From: Bradyrhizobiaceae bacterium Ga0074131
GTDB taxonomy: Bacteria; Pseudomonadota; Alphaproteobacteria; Rhizobiales; Xanthobacteraceae
Direction: 5' to 3'
DNA: 64,000 bases
Assembly: GCA_001464035.1 (NCBI GenBank)
Contig: LNEC01000006.1
Location: 124,001 to 188,000 of the forward strand
Below, one piece after another: positions 34,861 to 45,034 of this stretch (positions are counted from its first letter, which is position 1; every line of letters starts with the position of its first letter). The notes under the pieces are model-generated. The model worked only from the letters and a program-made list of their open reading frames with translations, ran no database searches and was not told where the DNA came from. The position numbers were made by a program, and so were the translations under genes.

Positions 34861-35047
34861 CCGAAGGCACGCCGCGTTTGACAAATTTGACCGCGACCCG
34901 CCGCAGCACACCGCGCGCCGCAATTGCGCGCGCAGGGTGGATATTGCGCCACACCCTCACCCCGTCGTAAGGCGATGAGCCCCCGGACCGGCTGGAAAGC
35001 CGGGCGTTCAGACCCACAGGACGAAGTTGCAGCGCTATCTTGATGTC

Positions 35048-36007
<960 letters not shown>

Positions 36008-36323
36008 AACATTCTGTTTTGATTTATATTTTTCAACCGAATTCCGTCCAATCGGTTTCGAGCCGACCCTTCGTCACGCGTGGAGAGCTAAAGCATTCTG
36101 CTTTCTTTTCAACCATTTTGAGCCGGATGCTATCTCTGCTTGATACGACGGCCCAATCTACCGGGATTTGTGAAATGCGCAGCGCGAACAGCCTGAGCAA
36201 AGGCCGCCCAGCCGCTCCGAGCGGGCGGCGTTTCAAGGACAGCAGCCTGCGCAGACGGGGGATTGACTGGTCTGCGCCGGTGGTGGCTCAACCTCCGAGC
36301 AATGAAAAGCCAGGGAGACATGC
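36008..36323. other. Intergenic stretch with imperfect direct repeats
   Basis: Two related AT-rich units, 36008-36065 and 36090-36125, share CATTCTG-x-TTT, TTTTCAACC and TTT-x-GAGCCG in this order. The rest, up to the reductase start, has a GC hairpin-like run near 36206-36230 (GGCCGCCCAGCC ... GAGCGGGCGGCG). No gene seen. Confidence 0.5.
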
Positions 36324-37214
36324 ATGCCGGAGAAGGTCGCGGTCATCGGAATGGGGCAGATGGGATCCGGCATGGCGGCACGCCTCCAGGAGTCCGGTGT
36401 CGACGTCGCCGGCTATGATATCAGCGCCGATCAGCGTGGGCGCCTGGCGAACGATGGCTTTCAGATGGCGTCCAGCATCGCCGAAGCGCTCGCCGGGCGA
36501 TCCCTCGTCCTGACCAGCCTGCCCGATCCGAAAGCCGTCACGGCCGCATGGCTCGGCGCCGACGGGATCGTCGCCCACGCCGCCAAGGGTACGCTGTGCG
36601 TCGAACTCAGCACCATCGATCCGCAGACGATGCGAGCGATCGCCGAGGCCGCTCTCGCCCGCGGATTGGCGGTGGTCGATTGCCCGGTCAGCGGCAGCCC
36701 GAGCGAGGCGCGCAGCGGCAAGCTGATTCTGATCGCCGGCGGCGACATGACGGACGTGGCTCGCGCCGAACCGATCTTCAAACTGCTCGGCGACGACTGG
36801 AAATACACCGGCGGCGTCGGAACCGCGAAGGTCGTCAAGATCGTCAACAACATGATGTCGATGGGCAACGTGCTGGTCGCGGCCGAAGCGTTCGCGCTCG
36901 GGGTTGCCGCCGGCGTCGAGCCGGACAAGCTCTACGACGTCTTGTCGGTGAGTGGCGGCCGTTCGCATCATTTCACCAAGCGTTTTCCGAATGCGCTCAG
37001 GGGTGATTTTTCGCCGGGATTCAAGCTCGAGCTTGGCGAGAAGGACCTGGCGCTCGCGGTCGAACTCGGACGGGCGACCCGCATGCCCACGCCCTCCGCT
37101 TCCGCGACGCGCGAACTCTATGCGCTGGCGCTGGCCGAGGGATTTCGCGGCCAGGACATCGTCTCGCTGCTGGCGATGTACCAGAACTGGGCCAAGCCGC
37201 CGCAGTCCAGGTAG
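36324..37214 (+). CDS. 3-Hydroxyisobutyrate dehydrogenase-family reductase (2)
   Basis: A 296-aa enzyme with VAVIGMGQMGSGMAARLQES as dinucleotide-binding motif, DCPVSGSPSEARSG as substrate loop and KIVNNMMSMGNVLVAAEAFA with the catalytic Lys. Same family as the protein at 29158 but only distantly alike. Substrate unknown. It has GGGAG ten bases before the ATG at 36324. Confidence 0.87.
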   Translation: MPEKVAVIGMGQMGSGMAARLQESGVDVAGYDISADQRGRLANDGFQMASSIAEALAGRSLVLTSLPDPKAVTAAWLGADGIVAHAAKGTLCVELSTIDPQTMRAIAEAALARGLAVVDCPVSGSPSEARSGKLILIAGGDMTDVARAEPIFKLLGDDWKYTGGVGTAKVVKIVNNMMSMGNVLVAAEAFALGVAAGVEPDKLYDVLSVSGGRSHHFTKRFPNALRGDFSPGFKLELGEKDLALAVELGRATRMPTPSASATRELYALALAEGFRGQDIVSLLAMYQNWAKPPQSR

Positions 37215-37310
37215 TTCTCGCGCCGGATCCGGGCATCGTCGGACTCGTGTCATTCAACGACCGCGTCACCTTCGCAACCCATCGTGGCATTTCTCCCGGT
37301 GGTTGTGGCC

Positions 37311-37565
37311 TCAGGTTTCGCCCAACACATCGGCTGCCCAGACCCGTTCGAACCTGGCGTCGGCCTCGCGCTGAACACTGCGAACGCTGGCCGCGTCGGG
37401 CGCATCGTACTCGCAGACCATGCGCAGTCGATCGGCTGACCAGTAGCTACGGATCCAGCGGACATTGTAGAGGTCGAGGCAAGGCGCCATTCGCGCTTCC
37501 ACCGCATCAAGCTCCTTTTGGCTAAGCGGCGTCTCGAAGCTCCGCTCGACGATGACGTGGGGCAT
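37311..37565 (-). CDS. DUF4242 domain protein
   Basis: An 84-aa protein: MPHVIVERSFETPLSQKELD, then VRWIRSYWSADRLRMVCEYD and APDAASVRS. These are the DUF4242 core (a ferredoxin-like small fold; SCO4226 of Streptomyces binds nickel). It follows the large AfsR-like regulator gene after 34 bp on the same strand, so the two are probably cotranscribed. Confidence 0.85.
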   Translation of the reverse strand: MPHVIVERSFETPLSQKELDAVEARMAPCLDLYNVRWIRSYWSADRLRMVCEYDAPDAASVRSVQREADARFERVWAADVLGET

Positions 37566-37599
37566 GGTTCACCTCCTGTTTTATTCGGCTGCCTTGGAC

Positions 37600-40500
37600 T
37601 TATCCGTCCGGCGTGGGAACGGTCGTTGGAATCGCGAGGGGCAACGCCGTCGACCCCCGCAACGCGGTCCGCGCTCTGACGCTGAGGTTGTTCCCGTCCA
37701 ATGATGCTTGCTCGGTGCCGCCAGGTTGCTTGCCGGACCCTTCCTCACCAGATGGCGCGAGCAGTGCCCGCGCGATAGCGATCTCATTCTTCCTTCCCAT
37801 CAGTGACGCGACCGTCAGAGCCTCGGCGGCGCAGATTCGCGCCTGCTCGGACCGACCCGCCTGACGATGCAGACGGGCGGCGCCGTTCAAAGCATAGGCA
37901 AGGTAGGACTTGTCGTCGACCGCGCGGAGCCGCGCCAAAGCGCGCGCAAGCCCATCGTTCGTGGAATCCGTCTCGGTGGCCAATGCAGCCAGTGCCCGCA
38001 ACGTCTCCACGAACGGCGTTTCGTCCTCACCCAGCCGGGCCGCGACCGCTTTCAGCTCGTCACAGCGGGCGTCCATCTCGGCATATCGCGCCAGTTCCTG
38101 CTCAAGCATCGCCAGCCAGGTCAGACATTTGTATTCGCGCCAGCGATCCTCGTCCCGGCGGGCCACCGTCAGCGCGCGCGAGAGGAAAGCAATGGCCCGG
38201 TTCTCGAGGCCATCCCACCGATCCAGGAGCCCGCTCGCCCAGTGCAGCTCGCACAGCTCCAATCCAAGCGAGTTGGCGATGGCGCCGGCCTCAGCGATGA
38301 GGTCGCGAGCGCGGTCGATTTCCGTCTCCAGCTCGATGAGGCAGCGCGCGGTATTGGCAAGCTGGTGTGCCCGCGTCGAGTCGTCGGCGGTGCGCCCTGC
38401 CTCAGCGGCGCGAAGGGTGCTTCTTTCCGCTCGTCGTGTGTCCCCAGCTTCCTGATGCAGGACGGAAAGCAGGTAATGTCCGGTGGCTGCCGCGGCGTGA
38501 AGCTCGAGCTTTTCGGCAGCGTCCGTTGCTTCGGCGATCGTTTCCGCCAGTGGCGGAAGCGGCCGCAGACCGGGGCCCGTCGCAGCAAGGACGCGGATCC
38601 TCAGCAACCGGATCCGCCGCTCCGGCTTTGCCGGATCGTCCGGCAACCGCTCGACATGACGGAGTCCCCGCTCGGCAAAGCCGGCCGCCTCGGCGTTCGC
38701 GAACTGGCGCAAGGCACGCTCGGCCGCAACGATGCAGGCCCGCACGGCCACCGCGAAATCGCCGGCGAGTGCAGCGTGATGGGCAAGGTCCGCCGCGAGG
38801 GCGCCGTCGTGCTCGACGACAGCATCGAGGACACGCGCGATATGACGATGCAGCAGCGTGCGCCGCGGCTGCGAGACCGTGCGATAGGCGGTCTGGCGGA
38901 TAAGGTCGTGGGTGAAATCGTAGGCGTCGCCGCCGATGGGTCGCACGAGCCCCCGTCGCTCCAATTCGCCAAGCGCTGCGAGAAGTGGGGTGACATCGAG
39001 GCGGGCAGCGCGCGCAAGGTCATCCGGCGTGAACGCGCGGCCATGCGCCGCCGCCCAGACGAGTGCCTCGCGCGCCTGATCCGTAAGCTGGGCGAGCTGG
39101 CCGGCGATGACCGTCTCGACGGTTCTTCCAGGGCCGGCATCGCCGCGGCGCTGCGCACGAGCGAGCTCCAGCGTGAACAACGGATTGCCTTCACTCCTTT
39201 CAAAGATGCGTGCTGCATCCAGCGCGGGATCGATCTCGCGGACGAGCGCCGCGGTCTCCGCGGCACTCAGGGCAGCCAGCTCGATCTCCTCAACGCGACC
39301 TTCCCTTCGAAGCGACCGCAATACGCGTGATGCCGCCACGTTGTCTTCGATCTCCCCCGCGCGAGCTGCGCAAGCAATCAACAAGCCGGAGGCGGCATCG
39401 ACGTGGCGCGCCACGTAGTGCAGAAGGACCGAAGAAGCCTCGTCTATCCACTGGATGTCATCCAGCGTTACCGCCGCCGGCCGCTCCGACGCGACCTGTC
39501 GCAAGAGGCCGACGACGGCGTCAAACAGCCGCGCTTGATCTCCCGCCTCCGCCGGCGGCACACCGACCTCGGGGAGAAGTAAACCGAGATGAGGCGAGAG
39601 GTTGTCGCGAGGCCGGTCGCGCGCGACCGCCCGCAGGATATCGATCCAGACGCCATAAGGACGCGCCGCTTCGGCTTCGTAGGCCCGCGCTCCGAATGCG
39701 TCGCCGCCTGCGACGATCAGGCGTTCGGCGATGCGCGCCAGAAGGTGGCTTTTGCCGATTCCGGCTTCGCCAGTCACCACCAGGATATTCGACCCTATCC
39801 TTTGCGCCGTCGCCCCCACCACCTGCTCGATCAACGAGCGTTCGGTTTCGCGGCCGATAAACGAAGCCCGTGCTGGCGGGTGGGAAGATGGTTCCGGCAA
39901 CGACTCCGGCACACGCGCGCGGGGTTGGACGGAGGCGCGGGCCGGCGCGACACATTGCAGAGCCTGGCGGGCGCGTTCCAACTCTTCCGACGGCGCGACT
40001 CCGAGTTCGGTCTTGAGAAGCCGCCTTGCGTGTTCGTAATGGCCGAGCGCTTCCTTGGCTCGTCCTTCGCGCGAAAGCAACCGCACGACCGCCGCATGAC
40101 CGGATTCCGAGAGCGGATCAGCTGTTGCAAGCGTACGCGCATAAACCAGCGCGTCCGCGGGACAGTCCTGCAGCCGCCCGACCAGAGCGGCGAGCACGGT
40201 AAGATGCAGGCGACTCACGGCCTCGCGCTCAGCCATGCACCATTCCTGATAACGATAGCAGAGCGGAAGATCGAGCCCGTCGAGAAATTCACCTCCGAAA
40301 AGTGAGGCGACTTCCTTCAATCCATCGGTCGACGTGACCGAGACATCGTTACCGAGCAGAGACCGCGCTGACCGAAGATCGACGGTGGCGCTTCCCAGTT
40401 CGATGCCGACTCGTTCGCGGTCAGCCACTAGCCGTGGTCCGCCGTCGTCGCCGAGCACCGATCGGATTTTGCTCAGGCTCCAGCGCAGTTCCGCGCGCGG

Positions 40501-40686
40501 ATCATCAGGCCCATCCCAGAACAGATCGCAGAGCCGCTCACGGCGATGCGGCTGCCCGGTGGCCATCAAATAGCCAAGCAGCGCCCGTGTCTTGCGCGAA
40601 GCCGGCAACGCCAAGGCGCGCCCGTCGAAACCGACCAGCTGCAGTTCGCCGAGCAGCCGGATTTTAAGTCGGCTGGGGTGGTCCAT
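37600..40686 (-). CDS. AfsR/SARP-like regulator with ATPase and TPR-like tail
   Basis: A 1028-aa protein. Residues 1-100 form an OmpR-type winged helix (RLLGELQLVGFDGRALALPA, ELRWSLSKIRSVLGD), 105-245 a bacterial transcriptional activation domain, and 275-550 a signalling NTPase with Walker A GEAGIGKS at 306-313 and a Walker B-like VTLDDIQWIDEAS. About 600-1000 is helical and likely TPR-like. Such proteins activate nearby genes in response to ATP-controlled signals. A 12-bp-period direct repeat lies in the upstream gap. Confidence 0.9.
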   Translation of the reverse strand: MDHPSRLKIRLLGELQLVGFDGRALALPASRKTRALLGYLMATGQPHRRERLCDLFWDGPDDPRAELRWSLSKIRSVLGDDGGPRLVADRERVGIELGSATVDLRSARSLLGNDVSVTSTDGLKEVASLFGGEFLDGLDLPLCYRYQEWCMAEREAVSRLHLTVLAALVGRLQDCPADALVYARTLATADPLSESGHAAVVRLLSREGRAKEALGHYEHARRLLKTELGVAPSEELERARQALQCVAPARASVQPRARVPESLPEPSSHPPARASFIGRETERSLIEQVVGATAQRIGSNILVVTGEAGIGKSHLLARIAERLIVAGGDAFGARAYEAEAARPYGVWIDILRAVARDRPRDNLSPHLGLLLPEVGVPPAEAGDQARLFDAVVGLLRQVASERPAAVTLDDIQWIDEASSVLLHYVARHVDAASGLLIACAARAGEIEDNVAASRVLRSLRREGRVEEIELAALSAAETAALVREIDPALDAARIFERSEGNPLFTLELARAQRRGDAGPGRTVETVIAGQLAQLTDQAREALVWAAAHGRAFTPDDLARAARLDVTPLLAALGELERRGLVRPIGGDAYDFTHDLIRQTAYRTVSQPRRTLLHRHIARVLDAVVEHDGALAADLAHHAALAGDFAVAVRACIVAAERALRQFANAEAAGFAERGLRHVERLPDDPAKPERRIRLLRIRVLAATGPGLRPLPPLAETIAEATDAAEKLELHAAAATGHYLLSVLHQEAGDTRRAERSTLRAAEAGRTADDSTRAHQLANTARCLIELETEIDRARDLIAEAGAIANSLGLELCELHWASGLLDRWDGLENRAIAFLSRALTVARRDEDRWREYKCLTWLAMLEQELARYAEMDARCDELKAVAARLGEDETPFVETLRALAALATETDSTNDGLARALARLRAVDDKSYLAYALNGAARLHRQAGRSEQARICAAEALTVASLMGRKNEIAIARALLAPSGEEGSGKQPGGTEQASLDGNNLSVRARTALRGSTALPLAIPTTVPTPDG

Positions 40687-40732
40687 GTTCCTTTGCCCCC
40701 GCCGCCGTATCCAAACACTTCAATGCTGGTTT

Positions 40733-40753
40733 CCACGGACACTCCCACGGACA
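40733..40753 (+). promoter_or_regulatory. Direct repeat, possible operator of the AfsR-like protein
   Basis: CCACGGACA occurs at 40733-40741 and again at 40745-40753, 12 bp apart. Regulators with an OmpR-type wing and BTAD domain commonly bind such tandem repeats. It is 65-85 bp before the cupin gene and about 50 bp before the regulator's own start on the other strand. Confidence 0.45.
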
Positions 40754-40817
40754 TCCGACAGTCTATCGCTCAGGACGGCATTGGCAAATCGGCCGTTTGC
40801 AAATGGGAGAACCAAAA

Positions 40818-41252
40818 ATGAAGCCCCTGATCCCCGCTCTTGCCCTCCTGTTGCTGCTGGACGCCGCCTCGACCACTGCCGCGACCCAGCCGGCCCCGGT
40901 CGGCCCGGTCGGCCTCAAGCTGACCCCGGTTCTGGAGACCGCCACCACGATTACCGGGCAGCCCATCCGCTTCCCGCACGACGACAACCAGCTCACGGCC
41001 GTGCTGGCGGAGGTGGCGCCTGGCGGCCAGGTAGGCCGCCACATGCATCCGGTTCCGCTGTTCGTCTACATGCTCGAAGGAACGCTCTCCATCGAGATGG
41101 ACGGCCACGGCACGCACACATTCAGCGCCGGCCAAGGCTTCGCCGAAGTGACCAACGCCTGGCACAACGGCCGCAACCTGACGGACAGGCCGGTACGCTT
41201 CCTCATCGTGTTCTCCGGTCAGAAGGGCACCCCCAACCTGATTCGTCCGTGA
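40818..41252 (+). CDS. Exported cupin-domain protein
   Basis: A 144-aa protein with signal peptide MKPLIPALALLLLLDAASTT. The cupin core has GRHMHPVPLFVYMLEGTLSI (motif 1: two His, a later Glu) and NAWHNGRNL (motif 2 His). A metal-bound beta barrel is expected; reaction unknown. GGGAGA lies before ATG 40818. It is divergent from the AfsR-like regulator and may be its target. Confidence 0.87.
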   Translation: MKPLIPALALLLLLDAASTTAATQPAPVGPVGLKLTPVLETATTITGQPIRFPHDDNQLTAVLAEVAPGGQVGRHMHPVPLFVYMLEGTLSIEMDGHGTHTFSAGQGFAEVTNAWHNGRNLTDRPVRFLIVFSGQKGTPNLIRP

Positions 41253-41310
41253 CCGCCGCAGGGCACGGCATGTGTCCGCTTCCCCCCAAAAAACACAAGG
41301 AGGCTCCCCC

Positions 41311-42180
41311 ATGACCACGACAACAGACCTCAAGCCGTTCGATCCGGTCAAATACAAGGAGACAACCCGCGAGCAATGGCAGTCGGCCGCGCGGTCGTGG
41401 AACGACTGGGGTCCGTTGCTGCGCACCTGGCTTGGTCCCGCAACCGAACTCATGCTCGACATGGCGGCCATTGGACCCGGCCACCGCGTCCTCGATGTCG
41501 CTGCCGGAGCAGGCGACCAGACACTACTCACCGCCGAGCGCGTCGGGCCCGGCGGCCATGTACTCGCCACCGATATTTCCGCCAACATCCTCGCCTTCGC
41601 CGAAGAGAACGCCCGACGGGCCGGACTCGGCAATATCGAGACCAAGGTGCTGGATGGCGAAGATCTGGAAGTCGCAGCCGAAGGGTTCGATGCCGTCATC
41701 TCCCGCGTCGGACTGATCTACTTCCCCGATCAGCAAAGGGCGCTGGCGGGCATGAAACGAGCGCTGAAGCCCGGCGGCCGCATCGCTGCCATCGTCTACA
41801 GCACGGCGGAGAACAACAAGTTTTTCTCGATTCCGGTTTCGGTGATCCGTCGTCGTGCCAACCTCCCGCCACCCCTGCCCGGCCAGCCCGGCCCGTTCAG
41901 CCTCGGCGGTCCCGGCGTCCTGGAGGAAACCTTCCGCAAAGCCGGTTTCCGCGACGTCGAGAGCAGAATCGTGCCGGCGCCGGTGCGAATGAAGAATGCC
42001 GCCGAGTGCGTGCGGTTCGAAAAAGAGTCGTTCGGCGCACTGCATCAGATGCTCGCCGGCCTCAACGAAACCGGACGCGAAGCAGCGTGGCAGGAGATCG
42101 AACAGGAACTCAGGGCTTTCGAGAGCAAGGCGGGATTCGAAGGCCCATGCGAGATGATTGTCGCCGTAGGCGTCAAGTAG
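41311..42180 (+). CDS. Class I SAM-dependent methyltransferase
   Basis: A 289-aa protein. VLDVAAGAGDQTLLTAERVG is motif I (SAM), ATDIS motif post I, and GRIAAIVYST the following strand. It starts MTTTTDLKPFDPVKYKETTR, with AAGGAG a few bases before. Resembles the UbiE/COQ5 group, but the acceptor is unknown. It follows the cupin gene by 58 bp in the same direction. Confidence 0.88.
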   Translation: MTTTTDLKPFDPVKYKETTREQWQSAARSWNDWGPLLRTWLGPATELMLDMAAIGPGHRVLDVAAGAGDQTLLTAERVGPGGHVLATDISANILAFAEENARRAGLGNIETKVLDGEDLEVAAEGFDAVISRVGLIYFPDQQRALAGMKRALKPGGRIAAIVYSTAENNKFFSIPVSVIRRRANLPPPLPGQPGPFSLGGPGVLEETFRKAGFRDVESRIVPAPVRMKNAAECVRFEKESFGALHQMLAGLNETGREAAWQEIEQELRAFESKAGFEGPCEMIVAVGVK

Positions 42181-42456
42181 TGGCTCGCAGGCGCTGGTGT
42201 TCGCCAATTCGATCCGGCCTACAATAGACCGGGCATCACGGCCGCGCTGGTCGTCTGGCCGTTCGCCCGACCAGCGACAGCGCGGCCTGGGTCGATGCCG
42301 GTGAATCTGCCCGGCTGATAAGTCGACGATTGGTCCAGGAAAATTCGAGGCGACTGTGTCCGCCTTGAATCGGAACCATACCGACCACGACTTCGTTTGC
42401 CCTCGATCTCTATCACGCGACGTCCGAACTCGCTGCAATTTCAGGGGAACAAGAAC

Positions 42457-42897
42457 ATGGCCGAGTACACGCTGAGTGATCTGGCGAAGAGAATGCGCGA
42501 TATCGACTTTGCGATGCTCTTCACCCGGTCCGACGGCGGCGAACTCGCAGGCCGTCCGATGAGCAACAACGGCGAGGTCGAGTACGACGGGCACGGTTTT
42601 TTCTTCGCCTACGAGTCGACGCGCACGGCGCACGACATCACGCGCGAGCCCAAGGTCGGGTTATCCTACCAGGGCTCAGGCGGCTTGCTTGGCGGACCGC
42701 CGCTTTTCATCGCCGTCGAAGGCATCGCCTCGCTGATCCGCGACAAGAACGAATTCGCGGCGCGCTGGTCCAAAGACCTCGATCGCTGGTTCCCGCAGGG
42801 TATAGACACCCCCGGCCTTGTGATGGTGAAGGTGAGCGCGAACCGAATCCATTATTGGGACGGCGCCGATGAGGGCGAAGTCAAACTACCCCGCTAA
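42457..42897 (+). CDS. Pyridoxamine-phosphate-oxidase-like protein (general stress type)
   Basis: A 146-aa split-barrel flavin-binding-type protein. LAKRMRDIDFAMLFTRSDGG, LAGRPMSNNG, FFFAYESTRTAHDITREPKV and VKVSANRIHYWDG follow the general stress protein 26 pattern (pfam16242-like). Such proteins usually bind FMN or F420. The start is ATG 42457 with CAGGGGA upstream. The last of three forward genes by the AfsR-like regulator. Confidence 0.85.
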   Translation: MAEYTLSDLAKRMRDIDFAMLFTRSDGGELAGRPMSNNGEVEYDGHGFFFAYESTRTAHDITREPKVGLSYQGSGGLLGGPPLFIAVEGIASLIRDKNEFAARWSKDLDRWFPQGIDTPGLVMVKVSANRIHYWDGADEGEVKLPR

Positions 42898-43193
42898 TCC
42901 CGCCGCGTGTCGCGGGCGTGTGCATCGCCTTACCGAGACCGGATCACTACCGGCCTTACTTCATAGGAGCGACTTGATTGCCTTGGCCGGTACGCAAGGC
43001 CGGCCCAGCGAAGCTTCGCTGCGGCCCTGAGCCGGCGGTGCAGAGCGGGTTTGCGCCGCGGTTCCTTCGGATCGGTTTGACATCCACCCTTCGAAGATTG
43101 TGACACGCCATGTGCCGCGGCCGATTGCCAAGCAATGCCAACGTGTCTTCCTCGGTTGCGCCCACACAATTTCCAGCGTCGGCGGGAACCAAG
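42898..43193. other. Intergenic stretch, mostly unassigned
   Basis: About 300 bases before the nitroreductase promoter. It contains a 14-bp perfect palindrome AGCGAAGCTTCGCT at 43007-43020 and several GC-rich short inverted repeats (e.g. GGCCGG at 42985-42990 and CCGGCC at 43000-43005). Open frames here show no family likeness. No gene called. Confidence 0.45.
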
Positions 43194-43235
43194 GTTGACA
43201 TAGTTCGATCTCTAACTATATAGTTAGATATCGAA
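43194..43235 (+). promoter_or_regulatory. Promoter embedded in a 32-bp palindromic operator
   Basis: TTGACA (43194-43199), 17 bp, TATATA (43217-43222) is a near-consensus promoter. The -10 is the center of the perfect palindrome TCTAACTATATAGTTAGA (43211-43228), extended by TTCGAT/ATCGAA to 43204-43235 with one mismatched pair. This is a strong repressor site, most simply for the MarR protein of the same operon. Confidence 0.85.
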
Positions 43236-43253
43236 TTAAAAGGAGTCAGCCTC

Positions 43254-44399
43254 GTGATTCGCCGAAAGTTTCTGCAAATCCTTGGTGGCGGCATTGTCGT
43301 TGCGGCAACTGGCGCGACCGCTTGGGCGATGACGCGCGATCCCGCAAGGGCCCGCGCGCCATGGGCAACCGCCGGTCAGCTGAATGATGATCCCCGGCGC
43401 CGGGCACTGTCCTATGCAATTCTCGCCCCCAACCCGCACAATCGCCAACCCTGGCTGGCCGACCTATCGGTTAAGAATCAAATTACCCTGACCTGCGATC
43501 TTGCCCGACGGCTGGAACACACCGATCCTTATGACCGTCAGATCACGATCGGCCTTGGCGCCTTTCTTGAACTGCTCCGGATGGCCGCAGCGCAGGACGG
43601 TTTTGCCACGGATATCACCCTCTTCCCCAACGGTGAGCCGTCACCACGCCTGGATCAGCGCCCGATCGCGCGCATTGGCTTTGTCGGCGATGCGAATGCG
43701 AAGCGCGATCCACTCTTTGCCCATGTGCTCGATCGACGAACCAACCGGAACGCGCATGATCTTTCCATGCCCCTCACCGCAGAACCGATGGCCGCGATGG
43801 CCAGAGCCGCAAATTCTGGCCTCGTCGACCATGCGATTGAGCCGGAACGCGTCGCGGCCCTGCGCGATCTGACATGGCAGGCGATGTATGTGGAAATGAC
43901 AACTTTCAAGGCCTGGAAGGAAAGTGTTGATCTCACCCGGATCGGCAAGGCCGAGATCGAAGCGAACCCGGATGGCATCTCGCTTTCCGGTCCCTTTCTG
44001 GAAGGTCTGTCTCTCACCGGCCTTCTGAACAAAGCCGCTATGCTGGACAGGAATTCGACGGCCTTCCAGCAACAGGTGCCGTTTCTGAGGGCACCGTTTG
44101 AAGCAACTGCGGCCTTCCTCTGGCTGAAGACGCCTGGAAACTCCCGCACAGACCAGATCAATGCCGGACGCGACTATGTCCGCATCAATCTGGCCGCGAC
44201 TGCAGCGGGTGTCGCGATGCAACCCCTCAGCCAGGCTTTGCAGGAATACCGGGAGATGGCGCCGCAGTTTGCGGCGATCCGCGGCGCACTTGGCATTGGT
44301 GCATCGGAAGGGTTGCAGATGTTGATGCGGGTGGGTTACGCAGAAACGCCAAGAGCGAGCCCACGCTGGCGCTTCGAAACCAGGATCCTTGCAGGTTGA
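43254..44399 (+). CDS. Exported nitroreductase-fold protein (Acg-like)
   Basis: A 381-aa protein with a Tat-type leader (MIRRKFLQILGGGIVVAATG). AILAPNPHNRQPWLADL and the later LATGVAMQPLSQ-like segment (AATAAGVAMQPLSQALQEYR) match the FMN-binding Acg/nitroreductase fold, in which the substrate is usually unknown. GTG 43254 is used, with AGGAG at 43241-43245. Its stop overlaps the TTG start of marR, and the promoter is inside the palindrome, so this is an autoregulated pair. Confidence 0.88.
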   Translation: MIRRKFLQILGGGIVVAATGATAWAMTRDPARARAPWATAGQLNDDPRRRALSYAILAPNPHNRQPWLADLSVKNQITLTCDLARRLEHTDPYDRQITIGLGAFLELLRMAAAQDGFATDITLFPNGEPSPRLDQRPIARIGFVGDANAKRDPLFAHVLDRRTNRNAHDLSMPLTAEPMAAMARAANSGLVDHAIEPERVAALRDLTWQAMYVEMTTFKAWKESVDLTRIGKAEIEANPDGISLSGPFLEGLSLTGLLNKAAMLDRNSTAFQQQVPFLRAPFEATAAFLWLKTPGNSRTDQINAGRDYVRINLAATAAGVAMQPLSQALQEYREMAPQFAAIRGALGIGASEGLQMLMRVGYAETPRASPRWRFETRILAG

Positions 44400-44857
44400 C
44401 CGAAAAGACCGACAACGCGGAACTCCTGTTTCCGTACCTGAACGAGGTGATGATCCTCGCGCAACTGGTGACCAACACTTTTGAGAGGCTGGTGCCGGAG
44501 GGTATGACGATGGCGCAATTCGGTGTGCTCAACCACCTCTGTCGGCTTGGCATATCGCAAGCGCCGACCGAAATCGCCCGCGTCATGCAGGTGCGCAAGA
44601 GCACCATGACCAGCACGTTGGGGACGCTCCTGCGAGCGGGTTATATCGTCATTGGTCCGAACCAGAAAGATGGTCGCGCCAAGATCGTTTCGGTAACCGC
44701 GAAAGGGAGAGAGGCGCGCGCAACCGCCATTGACCGGTTAAAGCCCGAGCTCATGGCCATCAGCGCACTCTTGCCGGAAGGCATGCTGGCCAGCAGCATG
44801 CAGCAGTTACGAAGGCTGCGAAAACTCATGGATGAAAGAAGAGACGCGCTTGTCTAG
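44396..44857 (+). CDS. MarR family regulator
   Basis: A 153-aa winged-helix protein. AQFGVLNHLCRLGISQAPTE, IARVMQVRKSTMTSTLGTLL and GYIVIGPNQKDGRAKIVSVT are the recognition helix and beta wing. It starts at TTG 44396 in a TTGA overlap with the upstream stop. It probably binds the palindrome at 43204-43235 and is released by a small aromatic or oxidant signal; the ligand is not known. Confidence 0.9.
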   Translation: MTEKTDNAELLFPYLNEVMILAQLVTNTFERLVPEGMTMAQFGVLNHLCRLGISQAPTEIARVMQVRKSTMTSTLGTLLRAGYIVIGPNQKDGRAKIVSVTAKGREARATAIDRLKPELMAISALLPEGMLASSMQQLRRLRKLMDERRDALV

Positions 44858-45034
44858 ACGGACATCTACCGAGGGCAAAGCAAGCACCCCGCTCGACAGG
44901 CCGCATGAGAATGGCACCCGAGGCCGAGAACAACGCTCAATGCGTCTCGAAAGATGAAGCATTAGAAGTGGCCGTTGCTCCGATCGACCGGGATAGCGTT
45001 TGGTCAGCGTCGTCTTGCCGGGGAGAGCCTTTCC

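Larger units (their letters stand above)
34389..35047. other. Repeat-rich stretch with decayed gene
   Basis: The 659 bases between the protease and dusA hold two short dispersed repeats (34418-34445 and 34494-34506) and the remains of an autotransporter at 34512-34860. The rest of the minus-strand frame up to 35017 shows no family likeness. Confidence 0.55.

Noticed and set aside
41524..42633. 369-codon minus-strand ORF opposite the methyltransferase
   Set aside because: No family pattern, and it covers two clear forward genes.
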